This document shows, in pieces, positions 49,901-56,796 of a stretch of DNA of 64,000 bases. Position numbers and translations under genes: made by a program. Numbering within the stretch: position 1 is the stretch's first letter; each line of letters begins with the position of its first letter. The notes below the pieces were generated by a model, which saw only the letters and a program-made list of their open reading frames with translations, had not been told where the DNA came from and did not search any database. This DNA is from Pseudomonadota bacterium (GTDB taxonomy: Bacteria; Pseudomonadota; Alphaproteobacteria; Rhizobiales; Xanthobacteraceae), in contig JAEXYA010000014.1 of the NCBI GenBank assembly GCA_023451825.1, forward strand, positions 78,347 through 142,346. The letters run 5' to 3'.

Positions 49901-52900
49901 GCATCGAGCAGAGCACCAGATCGGATCACGACAAAGGCATCGAGAGCGACAGCGTCCCCCGTGGCTTCCCAGTCGATGGCACCACCGATCAGAATCGCGC
50001 CGGCTTTGCCGACCACGCCATAAGTCCCGCCTTGCGTATTGATGGCCGTGACCGCACGCGCTGCGGTATCCAGCACCGCGGCATCGCCGATATAGATCAG
50101 GCCTGGCTTGCCGCCGACGCTCTGCAATCCAGCTGCGGCGGGTTGCGTGACGCTGATGGTCCCACCAGGCGCAGCCAGCACGCCGTCGATCGTGATGTCC
50201 TTGCCCTGCAGGCTGATCGATTGTCCGGTATCGACACGAACCAATGCGCCTGCACGGATGTCGACAAGGCCATTTGCCGCCGTGAGTTCCCCCTCGCCGA
50301 CTGTGGAGCGCAGCGTGACGCTCGCACCGCCGCGCTGGGTCAGCGTGCTGTTGCGGGCGTTCTCGGTCCATTCGGCCGGTGTCCAGACGTCGAGCGCCTG
50401 CGACGAAGCGGCACCGGTCGCGACCGAGATCGCATCTTCCGTCAGGCGATAGATCGGCATCGCGACATCGAGCTGCGCGCCATCCGCCACCACGACGCCG
50501 TGGCGGCCATTGATGTCGTAGCTGGAGAAGCCCGACTGAAAGCGCGACGTATCGATCTGCAGCATAGGCTTGACGGTCGCTGCGCGCTCCAGCACCAGAC
50601 CGGCACTGATCAGCGATCCAGCCGAGATGACAGCATCCACCGGCGCCACAGTGCCCGCGGACAAGGTGCGGGTGAACGGCGCCGATGAAGGAAGACCGTT
50701 CGGAAACGGAGCCGCCGGCAGCATATAGCCGGCAAACTCACCGTTATAATACGGATTGACCGTAATCACCGTTCCCGCCGGAATCACCGGCAATTCGCTG
50801 GTGTAGTAGATCCGGTAGGTTTGGCCTGTGCTCGTGGTGATTTCGTAGTTTCCAAAGACATTTGTCGGGCGCGGCGGCATCCAGTCGGCTGCCAGCCTCA
50901 CATTGTTGATCACAACTGTCGGGGTCAGGCGATCCCCGGCCGAGAAGGCCGTCGCTTGATAGGAGAAACTCCCAGGTAGCACCTCGCCTGCCTTGACGAG
51001 ATAATCCTGCAGCAACACCAGATCGGCCGGCGCTTTCTCGCCGGCGCCGAGCACCCCATCGGTCGCCAGCACCTTGCCGCCAATGGCGATCGACGTGCCG
51101 GATTCCAGTTTGAGCGCGCCACCGCCCGTCACGCCGTAAGCGCGAATGTCGCCGTCGAGCGTGAGCACACCTTCGGCCACGGCGCCAAGAACGGACTGAT
51201 CCGCGATCAGCGTGACGTCACCACCCTTGCCGCCCTTGAACTTGCCGCCTGCCAGCACCGCGGCGCCCGACGACACGTCGATCGCGCTGCCCGTCTTCAA
51301 GGCGACGTCATGCGTCGACTTCAGCGTGACCGTGCCGCCATTGACGAACGCCTGGTCGTTGATATCGGCAGGATTGATCGCCGCATTCACCCATTTGCCG
51401 CTGAAGTCGAGCGTCACGCCGTCATGGACCGTGACCGACGCCTTGCCGTCCTTAAGCAAAACGCGCTCCGTACCGCGTCCACCGGCGGTGTCGCCCTTGA
51501 AGAAATTGTCCACGACCAACGAACCGCCATGCGCGGTGACGTTAGCCTTGAACTCCACCACCGGCGCGACGAGCGAGATCTTGCCGCCATCGGCCAGCGT
51601 GATCGCCCGTTCGAAAGTGATCGTCTCGGTGGTGCCGAGATCGAGGCCGCCGAGCTTCAGGCCATTGATGTAACGGTCATCGAACCAGACCGTATTCTTG
51701 CGCGCCACCGGCGCCGCATCGCCAGCCGTCATGCCGGCCGTGATCGCAGCGACCTCGCCGAAGCGGACATCCGAGTTCCAGAAGCCGGCATCGGTCGCAG
51801 CGGTCGCATCATAGCGGCCGATGCCGAGCGTGCCCTCGAGCGGCGCGGCATTCTGCACCTGCTTGTAGCCATCGGTCGTATTGCTGGCACGCGCGCTGGT
51901 TTGCCGCTCGCCTTTGGTGACCTCGGCGACGATCTCCGCCTCCATCACCGCCGTCGGCGTCGCGAGATTGAGGCGGCCGGCATCGCGGCCGACCGTATAG
52001 CCATCCTCCCAGCGCCGCGAACTCGAGCGGTCGAAGATCGAGCTCCAGACTTCGGTCAGTTGATCCAAGGTCTGCCCCTGGATGTTATGCGTGCGCACGA
52101 AACCGCCGGCCGCACCGATGAAGCGCATGCTCGCGGGCGCCTGGTCGAAACTATAGATGCGGCCGTCGCTGCCGATCAGCTTGCTCGAATAGATATAGCC
52201 GCCGTCATAGCTCACCGAGCCGCCGGAGATGTTGAAGCGCGCGCCCTGCTGCGCGACGACTTCGGAGCCCGCCAGCGTGATGGTGCCGCCGATGGCCGCC
52301 CATTCGCCGATCGTATGTCCGGTATTGGCGAGATAGCCGCCGACTTCGAGCAGGCCGCCTTTGGTGTAATATCGTTCACCGACACCGAGCTTGGCATCGG
52401 CCGCCACATAAACGAGATCGCGGATATCGATCCACACGCTCTTGTTGATCAGCGCGCCGCTGTCGCGATTGACCGGCGAATCCCTGAGTTCGTTGCCCTG
52501 GACATTGACCAGCACCTGATTGGCCGACATCGCCAGCTGCACGCCGTGCACACCGGAGACATCGATCACCGAACCGCTTTCGGCGAACACGCGCGTCGCG
52601 GCAGTAACGCTGACCTCGCCGCCTTGGGCCATGGTGAGCGAGCCGTTCTGGAAATTGGCCACGCCGCCGGTGACGATTTCGATGCGCGACCGATCGCGGC
52701 GATCCGGCAGTGCCGACAGATTGTCGAACTGGCCCGCGGTATCGGCGCGTCCCGCAACGGGGATCAGCGCATCACGCTGCGAATTGAGCGCGGTGTCCGT
52801 CGATTCCAGCTCCGGCAGGATGGCGCTGAAGCTGCGGCCGGTCAGCGTGACGCTGCCATCGCGATCACTGGCCGAATTGAGCAGGTGGATGGTGCCGCGC

Positions 52901-54027
52901 TGGTTGACCGAGGTGGTGGCGATCAACACGCCGTCCTGCGTCACCATGCGGCCGGCCATGGTGATGTCGCCCTGGGTGGCGGTGATGTGACCGGTATTGA
53001 TGACGCGGCCGCTCGCGGCATTGCGGATCACCGGCGCGATTTCGATGCCGCGGGTCGTCGAGAACTGATTGACGTCGGTGCCGAAACCGCGCCGCAGCAC
53101 GAAGTCGTCGCCGGCGGCGAGAATGGTCTGGCCCTTCGGCGTGGCGATGGTGCCGGCATTCTCGACCTGCGAGCCGATCATCAGCACATAACCGCCGCCA
53201 ACCTTCGCCGACCCCGGCGCCGCTGTGGAGATCGATGCCCCCGCTTCCACCACCACCTTGCCGCCGGCGGCCGTGAAGCTCTCCGCATAGGTCGAGCCGG
53301 TCTGGGCGCCATAGATGCCGTTATTGAGGAACTGGCTTTCGGTGATGCCCGCGGTGGAGGCGATCAGCGAGCCGACATTGACCTGCGAATTGCCGCCGAA
53401 AATAATGCCGCTTTGGTTGATCACATAGACATGGCCGTCAGCCTTGATCTGGCCGAGGATCTGGCTCGGCCCCATGGTCCGATCGACGCGGTTGAGCGCG
53501 ACCCAATCGGCCTGCCCCTGTTGGTCGAAGGTCAGCGTCGTGCGCGCGCCGACATTGAAGCTCCGCCAGTCGAGGATCGCCTGCGCCGTCGTCTGGCGAA
53601 TGCCGACCTGGGTCTGGCCGTTGGCATCGACGCTCTGCGTCGGCCCGTTGGCGCCGCGCCATGTTTCCGGGGCGTTCGGCAACAGGCCGCCTGCGCCGAG
53701 ACCATTCGGCACCGCGATCGGCGCCGTCACCGACATCTGCGCCGCGGCCGCGGCCGCGCGTGCCGCAGCCTGAACACCTTGAATGTCCTGCATGGCGCGC
53801 GCTGCCCGCGCGAGGGATTCCTGCGTCTGCCGCGTCGCTGCGACGGCCTGTGCCGCCGCCTGGGCCGCGGCGTCGGATGCGACTGCCGGCGCCGAGGCGC
53901 CGCCGCTGCCGCCCCCCAGCGCGCGGGCATGCGCGCCAGGAGCATTCAGGGTCAAGGCCAGAAAGCTCGTCCCCGCGAGCATGAATGCAGTGGCAGCAAA
54001 ACCTTGAGCGGAACGGGAGAGCGACAT
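40945..54027 (-). CDS. Giant filamentous-haemagglutinin family exoprotein (TpsA-like), copy 2
   Basis: A complete protein of about 4360 residues. The order is a signal peptide (about 1-35, ending GAHARALGGG), an Ala/Gln-rich likely helical segment (about 45-105), the haemagglutination/TPS domain (about 120-250: QAILDWRSFNVGARTTLTF; HVYVINQSGIIFGGNSQVN), a very long Gly/Ala/Val/Thr-rich beta-helix-like body, and a C-terminal DUF3739-type region (LLLGLSRIMTTFGGNILAWS, then GDINAGRGSKTTTVYTPPKR). The tail is charged and ends ETERKQLATR. Phrases such as ATYALLPGAYRVEIG are shared with copy 1. The ATG at 54027 has GGAAGG upstream; an in-frame ATG at 54081 is an alternative. It is the last gene of the second cassette and there is no TpsB gene nearby. 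A role as surface adhesin or biofilm matrix protein is inferred. Confidence 0.93.
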   Translation of the reverse strand: MSLSRSAQGFAATAFMLAGTSFLALTLNAPGAHARALGGGSGGASAPAVASDAAAQAAAQAVAATRQTQESLARAARAMQDIQGVQAAARAAAAAAQMSVTAPIAVPNGLGAGGLLPNAPETWRGANGPTQSVDANGQTQVGIRQTTAQAILDWRSFNVGARTTLTFDQQGQADWVALNRVDRTMGPSQILGQIKADGHVYVINQSGIIFGGNSQVNVGSLIASTAGITESQFLNNGIYGAQTGSTYAESFTAAGGKVVVEAGASISTAAPGSAKVGGGYVLMIGSQVENAGTIATPKGQTILAAGDDFVLRRGFGTDVNQFSTTRGIEIAPVIRNAASGRVINTGHITATQGDITMAGRMVTQDGVLIATTSVNQRGTIHLLNSASDRDGSVTLTGRSFSAILPELESTDTALNSQRDALIPVAGRADTAGQFDNLSALPDRRDRSRIEIVTGGVANFQNGSLTMAQGGEVSVTAATRVFAESGSVIDVSGVHGVQLAMSANQVLVNVQGNELRDSPVNRDSGALINKSVWIDIRDLVYVAADAKLGVGERYYTKGGLLEVGGYLANTGHTIGEWAAIGGTITLAGSEVVAQQGARFNISGGSVSYDGGYIYSSKLIGSDGRIYSFDQAPASMRFIGAAGGFVRTHNIQGQTLDQLTEVWSSIFDRSSSRRWEDGYTVGRDAGRLNLATPTAVMEAEIVAEVTKGERQTSARASNTTDGYKQVQNAAPLEGTLGIGRYDATAATDAGFWNSDVRFGEVAAITAGMTAGDAAPVARKNTVWFDDRYINGLKLGGLDLGTTETITFERAITLADGGKISLVAPVVEFKANVTAHGGSLVVDNFFKGDTAGGRGTERVLLKDGKASVTVHDGVTLDFSGKWVNAAINPADINDQAFVNGGTVTLKSTHDVALKTGSAIDVSSGAAVLAGGKFKGGKGGDVTLIADQSVLGAVAEGVLTLDGDIRAYGVTGGGALKLESGTSIAIGGKVLATDGVLGAGEKAPADLVLLQDYLVKAGEVLPGSFSYQATAFSAGDRLTPTVVINNVRLAADWMPPRPTNVFGNYEITTSTGQTYRIYYTSELPVIPAGTVITVNPYYNGEFAGYMLPAAPFPNGLPSSAPFTRTLSAGTVAPVDAVISAGSLISAGLVLERAATVKPMLQIDTSRFQSGFSSYDINGRHGVVVADGAQLDVAMPIYRLTEDAISVATGAASSQALDVWTPAEWTENARNSTLTQRGGASVTLRSTVGEGELTAANGLVDIRAGALVRVDTGQSISLQGKDITIDGVLAAPGGTISVTQPAAAGLQSVGGKPGLIYIGDAAVLDTAARAVTAINTQGGTYGVVGKAGAILIGGAIDWEATGDAVALDAFVVIRSGALLDASGTSALIDIPGAGLQKTSTPLAVASSGGQIVLKSNNGLYLDGTLRAMAGGGNAAGGTLAIALETPNYVLTTSGDVLRHREIVIADVQGASVVAGAGSVAEIKAGLVTGTARLGADRIKAGGFGSLSLLSDGLISFDGNIALAMNQSLSLYAGVFALSADAQSDARISLAAPYMRLSGVTPVNKELHVQPVVNWLAGQPTAQTSSAVFSVAADLLDIRDRVVFGGRQLFNTQAESYTVDRRGFALLDLLSRGDIRMLGAVLPSLSPTALLTPGNIDLTAAQIYPETSVSASITAGYRHVESRINVGSVLNIRRYGEVTPDLPYSVFGRLTLTADTINQGGVVRAPLGSIAFGSKSSDSQIQTDVINLLPGSISSTSAAGLVMPYGGTMDGITYNYAAGTISLLAAGGGGGVGTQALHLDVQPGAVIDVSGGGELTGAGFISGRGGSVNVLNTAFANSNPGYTFSAKGNEVYALVPGHAGAYAPATNRAEAGFGLPAVGRQVTIPDGVPGLAAGTYTLMPATYALLPGAYRVEIGSSILPGVASTVATGNGSYLSSGYLGVANTTILSSLPNQIIVTPGTTVRAHSSYNEMGYNAFAIADAARLGVPRPRLTVDAGSFGIGTGKPRAADGRSQFQFNGELLMEPEAGSDGYRGTASIIGASEILAAGQSAGSGFVGGAVYADEINKLNAARLLINAEVAVAYGANGRVAEIRSSPYETILRSGAHLAAAEVIIGSAGLQSGGVIYGRQLTIEEGASISTLGRGRASFDSRDGYVFTGDGVLVVSNGFIDLTQAESSNDPGFATQIAIGGCVTASCNRTTTLVSEGTIGVATVGAFSIASNVSYGTRNLVLAMSAINLGDDAAIAAAAAAGRLPAGLQLNQGVLSNLLAGNTAIGAPALETLALNARNSVNVFGSVTLDATKVGRFVFGTPAIYGYGDASDVATIRADEFVWTGAVAAPGAPITDMLGDSKLNIAGNRVVFGYGPNTAPNTQTTDKRITLGFTDVTISATEQVTSNNKSTLGVYHQRGAYDPVTGYQYSGGNLTIASPLVTGAAASSNIITAGGDIRIVGTGGAATPVEALGAKIELKGTNVSIDTSVVLPSGRLVVTASGDIVLGDSARLDLSGRAVQMFDVTKYSWGGDLVLTSTNGNLRQESGSFIDLSAQNNRGGTATFSALGSNAGGVALNGTIRGSASGQYDAGGTLVPYDAAEITVQAQTLADFAGLNARLNAGEVFGARRFQIKQGDLTVGNEVKARNVEIVLDGGSLTVNGTIDASGVQVGSIRLAVMNDLTINGRLDAHATSLRFDSYGLIIDAPNRATVDLTSRDGMLTLTGYAAIDLRAGTDVAVGSGLYQNDGVARGTLALNAPRRGTNDIAIDIQGAPSIAGAKSVAVYGYRTYDDAPVATAPDVTGHKPQEITQAYLDTIHGHSTAFINAALGNGALSVRLAGLGTYHLRPGVDIVAKISADNPNGDLTIPGDLDLSGYRYGPNANAPARGYGEPGAINFRASGNLNVRGSINDGFTPPPASNNDNGWVLDQGVLPYGGDLILPIAVTLDAGSVFKKGAVLDYNLQARFVDQFGNTVAMPAGTVLPVRATLVANYIMAAGVVGATVYNADGTVRYAAGTVLADSVTLTAGMHLGIGTVLRADGFFAPLTWPKGVPLPINMTSTVQINFAAGARIPTMTDVKLPGGTSIQLRTATAGRQGANWAVAPMLGAGTMSWDMQLTAGADLGSADVRARNTLGSGSIVLGDTHHAALTAAGGEFRNLSQAGATALIAALGFDYPGLTASALIGKSESEIVMMLGGAGVTWRDFVDAYGLSLNFWQPSTGNIELGVTLQGATRIASLNGGPPPGYTIATMVGLTRSQLAVAYQAPANTPWADFGVPSNFATWGQGNLDVISMPPTTTYAAPSFSVIRTGTGDLSLTAAGDIRMESLYGVYTAGTALTVDAAYNRARGMTTDGTLLGSATADNNYKAATDLYQAWYPDHGGNVAITAGGNLIGDIYGKSKFGGPSTVLTGNWLWRQGTGTTAVDTPIPTSWWINFGTYVANSNVSNAAKTPDLVGFTGIGALGGGNVAIRVGGEAGTITLRGDQNEGNRSQGLVVAVGSTGRVGTDGSLALTGGGDIDMRIAGQLNPQLTLTNSNEKHVLTGSLIDLRGALHLNAESIGGLKLVYGVIKETYDPRGIDPFNPSSSNARSGITLVPGDSVMTVETRGDLVLGGAGDPGRSVSPSNSAYRAGGTNYVGGGESWFSLWTDNTAINLIAAGGNLTPSTSTGEGWDTNFRGLNLSTDQNMVDGTYLYPPTLRAAALNGSIYYGLSALSFMRTSGTNPFPTVTLAPSLHGTLEMMAGNSIYAGQYGFTLSGTGTLLPTPFNPAFASRETTIAGKNLVTNGSFTGTTAGGTIIPTSLFVFGPNTATIPVGRAEDADPVRFYAGTGDVLGLLTGEILTNVLGTRIWYSGSGPLMVRAGRDIVGAGLTPGAIRESYYDGSRTRGDLIVHSYSNDVSVLAAGRDIMNVNFDIAGPGALEIYAGRNIYQADKGAITSLGAIVAGDVRPGVDIAMLAGVGVAGPDYKAFAARYLDPANLAVSGTPLADQAGKVAKTYETELAAWLKQRYGFAGSDAEARAYLAALAPEQQHIFLRDVYFAELKAGGREYNDTNSARFGSYLRGREAIATLFPERDAAGQTISRNGDITTFSGEYTERDLSTGKDVIKKRDGALRTLSGGDIRLLAPGGQIVIGVEGLPPTDKAGLVTQGAGDIEVYAQKSLLLGLSRIMTTFGGNILAWSSEGDINAGRGSKTTTVYTPPKREYDKYGRAKLSSQATSAGAGIATLNPLPEIPAGDIDLIAPLGTIDAGEAGIRVSGNVNLAALQIINAANIQVQGSSAGIPTVQAPSISASLSTSNAAAASQQTAAPQAAANNAPSVIIVEVLGYGGGEAPRPADEDEKPSQRSQRSYNHDSAFQVVGVGELNEAELRALSETERKQLATR

Positions 54028-54106
54028 GGCAGGCCTTCCAGGCAAACGACGTGACGAGCGAACGCCGCGCTTTCGCGCCACGCGTTCTCTTGACCGGTAA
54101 GGACGT

Positions 54107-54131
54107 TCGCCGCCACGCGAGACCGAAAAGA
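54107..54131 (-). promoter_or_regulatory. Candidate ECF-sigma promoter upstream of FHA copy 2
   Basis: On the minus strand TCTTTTCGGT, 10 bases, GGCGA, then ACGTC. The blocks and spacing equal those at 9575-9599 before FHA copy 1, although the surrounding bases differ. It lies 80-105 bases before the ATG at 54027. CGTC is a common ECF -10 core, and TTTTCGG to CGTC spacing is 17 bases. Use by the adjacent ECF sigma factor is inferred. Confidence 0.5.
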
Positions 54132-54159
54132 TTTTTTAGGATTTTGGAAAGTTTTCGAG

Positions 54160-55134
54160 TCAGCTCAGGATCACGAGACCGCCAGGCAGCGATGTCACCT
54201 TGGCGCCAAAAACCTGTTGCGCCAGCGTCATGATCTCATCGATATTTTGCACGCGGAAACGGGCATTGACCGTGCGCTGGGCGAGCTGCGTATTCATCAG
54301 CACGATCTTGCCGGGTCGATAGCGATTGACCTCGTCGACCACGGTTGCCAGCGGTGTACGCTGAAACACCAGCAGACCATCCTGCCAGGCCGTGGCTGCT
54401 ACGGGATCGGCCGCAGCGGCAGTGCCCGTACCACGCTCGGCATAAGTGTATTGTTGATGCGCCTCGAGCCGCTGCGTTGCGCCGAGGCGATGGATATCGA
54501 CCGCGCCGTCGATGCAGGTGATGCAAGACGTCGTGCCGTCATGGCGAACATTGAAGCGCGCCCCGCTGGCGCTGGCGCGGCCATTGCCGGCGATCACCGT
54601 GAACGAGCCGGCGGAGCCGGTGTCGATCAGTGCTTCGCCGTCGATCAACTCGATGCCGTTGCCCACTCCCCCTGCATTGCGGAGCGCGACGCTGGTGCGT
54701 GTGTTCAATTCCATCGACGCGCCGCCGGCCAGAGCAACGCGGCGCTGCTCGCCCACGGCCGTGCGATAGTCGGCGGCGAGTTCGGTCACCGACGGCCAGA
54801 GATGCAGCGGTGGCCGCATTACGGCATAGGCAGCGCAAGCAGCCAATGCGCCGCCGATCACCAGACGTCGGCTCGGCCGATAGAATGCGCGCTGCGTTGT
54901 CGGTAACCGCTCGCCGCCGCGCATCAGCACGTTCTGGCCGGCGGGTCCGAGTTGCCCCCAGAGCCGGCTGGCAAATGCAAAAGCTTCGGCGTGTTTCGGA
55001 CTTTGCGCCTGCCACTGCTTGGCGTCCTCGACATCCGCGATGGTCGCGTCGCCCGACACGAGCCTCCGCACCCGGCCGAGCGCTTCGCGCTGCAGGGCAC
55101 TGAGATCGTCGTCATGGGGAAGCGGTGCGATCAC
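54160..55134 (-). CDS. FecR-family anti-sigma factor, copy 2
   Basis: A 324-residue homologue of the protein at 9639-10601. It has the N-terminal sigma-binding part (LQREALGRVRRLVSGDATIA; AKQWQAQSPKHAEAFAFASR), one membrane span (about 90-108), the periplasmic FecR domain (YRTAVGEQRRVALAGGASME) and the STN-like C-terminus (VFGAKVTSLPGGLVILS). The start is odd: no ATG is in frame near the sigma stop. GTG at 55134 gives a length matching copy 1; an ATG at 55269 would overlap the sigma gene by 92 bases. An ATG two bases after the sigma stop opens a different frame that ends after 14 codons. A small indel at the start is possible. Confidence 0.88.
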   Translation of the reverse strand: MIAPLPHDDDLSALQREALGRVRRLVSGDATIADVEDAKQWQAQSPKHAEAFAFASRLWGQLGPAGQNVLMRGGERLPTTQRAFYRPSRRLVIGGALAACAAYAVMRPPLHLWPSVTELAADYRTAVGEQRRVALAGGASMELNTRTSVALRNAGGVGNGIELIDGEALIDTGSAGSFTVIAGNGRASASGARFNVRHDGTTSCITCIDGAVDIHRLGATQRLEAHQQYTYAERGTGTAAAADPVAATAWQDGLLVFQRTPLATVVDEVNRYRPGKIVLMNTQLAQRTVNARFRVQNIDEIMTLAQQVFGAKVTSLPGGLVILS

Positions 55135-55177
55135 GGGCGTTGGGTCAATGCATGGCAGGACATATCGTCTTTCATCC

Positions 55178-55723
55178 CTAAGACGCTTCTCGCGGCTTGG
55201 GACCGAATCTTCTGACGACCTGACGTTGCAGGCGCTGCGCACAATGGTCGAGCGCCTGTTTGAGTTCAAGTTCGACCGTGCGCTGGGACAGCTCCAGCCG
55301 CCGGGCGATTTCCTGCAGGGTGACGCCCTCGACCCGCGAGGCCAACAGGATCATGCGCCGCCGCGGCGTCAGCTCCTGCAACGCCTGTTCGAGTTCGGCC
55401 ACCTCCTGACGCGAGGCCAGCTCGCGCTCCGGCGACGGCGCCTCGTCGGCCATCTCCAGCACGGCCATGACCTCGGTCCGCCGCGCCAGCCGCGACTGCT
55501 TGCGGCCGCGATCGGTGGCAATGTTGAACGCCATCCGCAGCAGGTAGCTGGGCGGGCTGGCGATGGCCCCGGTCGGCGGCGCCTTGTGCAATTGCAGCCA
55601 GGTCTCGTGCAATGTTTCGCGGGCCAGTTCCGACGAGCCGAGCCGCCGCGTTAGCCGCTTGCGATAGTCGTCGTAACGGTCCACCAGCAATTGGCGCAGC
55701 CCGACCCAGGCGGAATCCGTCAT
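55178..55723 (-). CDS. ECF-type RNA polymerase sigma factor (FecI-like), copy 2
   Basis: A 181-residue sigma factor with region 2 (about 8-80, SPPSYLLRMAFNIATDRG) and region 4 (about 110-165, ELTPRRRMILLASRVEGVTL followed by the helix-turn-helix IARRLELSQRTVE). It is clearly related to the sigma factor at 10603-11166. Its ATG overlaps the stop of the STN gene by four bases (ATGA). It most likely transcribes the FHA gene of the same cassette and is controlled by the FecR protein encoded next. Confidence 0.93.
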   Translation of the reverse strand: MTDSAWVGLRQLLVDRYDDYRKRLTRRLGSSELARETLHETWLQLHKAPPTGAIASPPSYLLRMAFNIATDRGRKQSRLARRTEVMAVLEMADEAPSPERELASRQEVAELEQALQELTPRRRMILLASRVEGVTLQEIARRLELSQRTVELELKQALDHCAQRLQRQVVRRFGPKPREAS

Positions 55724-56412
55724 GGCCGCCCCGCCCGCGATGATCCGCCGATCCCGATATCGCAGTCCCCCGTCCGCGCGGCCGCGCGCGGCGCGATCAT
55801 CATGGTGACCGGCTGTGGCATAGCGGCCGGCGGCGCCTCGACCACCACACCACGCAATTCATCGGCGATGAGGGAATCCCGGTTGAGATCGCCGGTCGAA
55901 TTCAGCAAGCGAAAATTGCGCAGCTCGCCCGACGAGCCGATGAAGAAACGGATGACCGCGCGGAAATTGCCCGGCACCGTCTCCGTATGGCGGCAGAACG
56001 AGCGCGCGATGGCGGTCTGGAGACTGCTGTAATACGGCCCGAACTCCGACAACCGCGCACCGCCGTAACGCGGTCCACGCGGGATATCGACGACGGCAAA
56101 GGCGTTGCCCGTCGAGATTTCCGAAAGCCCGCTGCCTTCGAGCAAAATCCTCAGCGCCACGTCCGCCGCGAGGACGCCCTTGACCGCTGTGGATCGCCGC
56201 GCCCCCAGCAACTCGCTGTCGTAAATCGTCTCCACCCCGGTCACGGCGACATAGGCCGCCAGGGCCGTCTCGACGGGCTGGGCAGGAATATCGAAACGGA
56301 AACGGGCATCTGCGGCATCGAGGCCGGTCGCGGCGATCGCACAGACCACGAACGTGATCGCGCCGCCCCAGGCAGGACGTATCCGCGCCGCCACGCGGGC
56401 AACGCGCCCCAT
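55720..56412 (-). CDS. Stand-alone STN-domain signal receiver with TonB_C-like C-terminus, copy 2
   Basis: A 230-residue exported protein. The signal peptide (about 1-35, GGAITFVVCAIAATGLDAAD) is followed by an STN domain (about 39-110, starting FRFDIPAQPVETALAAYVAV) and a TonB_C-like region (about 150-208, AVIRFFIGSSGELRNFRLLN with a later conserved Asp-rich helix). There is no beta-barrel domain. The ATG at 56412 gives a length equal to copy 1; the in-frame extension to 56598 has no ribosome-binding site and would bury the signal peptide. It should receive an envelope signal and pass it to FecR. Vre-type systems in Pseudomonas have a comparable barrel-less receptor. Confidence 0.87.
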   Translation of the reverse strand: MGRVARVAARIRPAWGGAITFVVCAIAATGLDAADARFRFDIPAQPVETALAAYVAVTGVETIYDSELLGARRSTAVKGVLAADVALRILLEGSGLSEISTGNAFAVVDIPRGPRYGGARLSEFGPYYSSLQTAIARSFCRHTETVPGNFRAVIRFFIGSSGELRNFRLLNSTGDLNRDSLIADELRGVVVEAPPAAMPQPVTMMIAPRAAARTGDCDIGIGGSSRAGRP

Positions 56413-56796
56413 GAGCGCGCACTCACCGAACACCACCAGACATCCGTGCATAACGAGGCATTCGCGAGCGCCATGGCATGATGTCCGCAGCGCTTCATCG
56501 CGGCACGGAAAACATCTGCCCCTACCCTGATCCGGGCATGCTCTTAGAGCCCCAACATGACGATGAGACGACAGTGCGCCCAACACCGGCGGCGGCATCT
56601 TTGTCAGGCAATTTCCAAATAAGCGGTGCCAGGGTATTCCTTGACGCGAACTCGCCCGTCACGCCCGGTCGACATCGCCCATCCTCGGGTTCCGTCTTAT
56701 TTTGGTTGAACTTCGCCGCGAGCCTATCGACTCATACACGCAGCGGGACCACCCTGCCCCACTGGAACCATCGCCCGCCAGAGGACTTTGAGCTTC
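56413..56796. other. Divergent intergenic region, cassette 2 promoter area
   Basis: These 384 bases separate the STN gene (minus) from a small membrane protein gene (plus). They should contain promoters for both directions. I saw no convincing -35/-10 pair, operator or repeat, and no additional gene. The motif found upstream of the FHA genes is not present here in recognisable form. Confidence 0.45.

Noticed and set aside
51310..54054. A 914-codon plus-strand frame opposite the FHA copy 2 N-terminal half
   Set aside because: Same antisense pattern as above; the opposite strand encodes the signal peptide and TPS domain.
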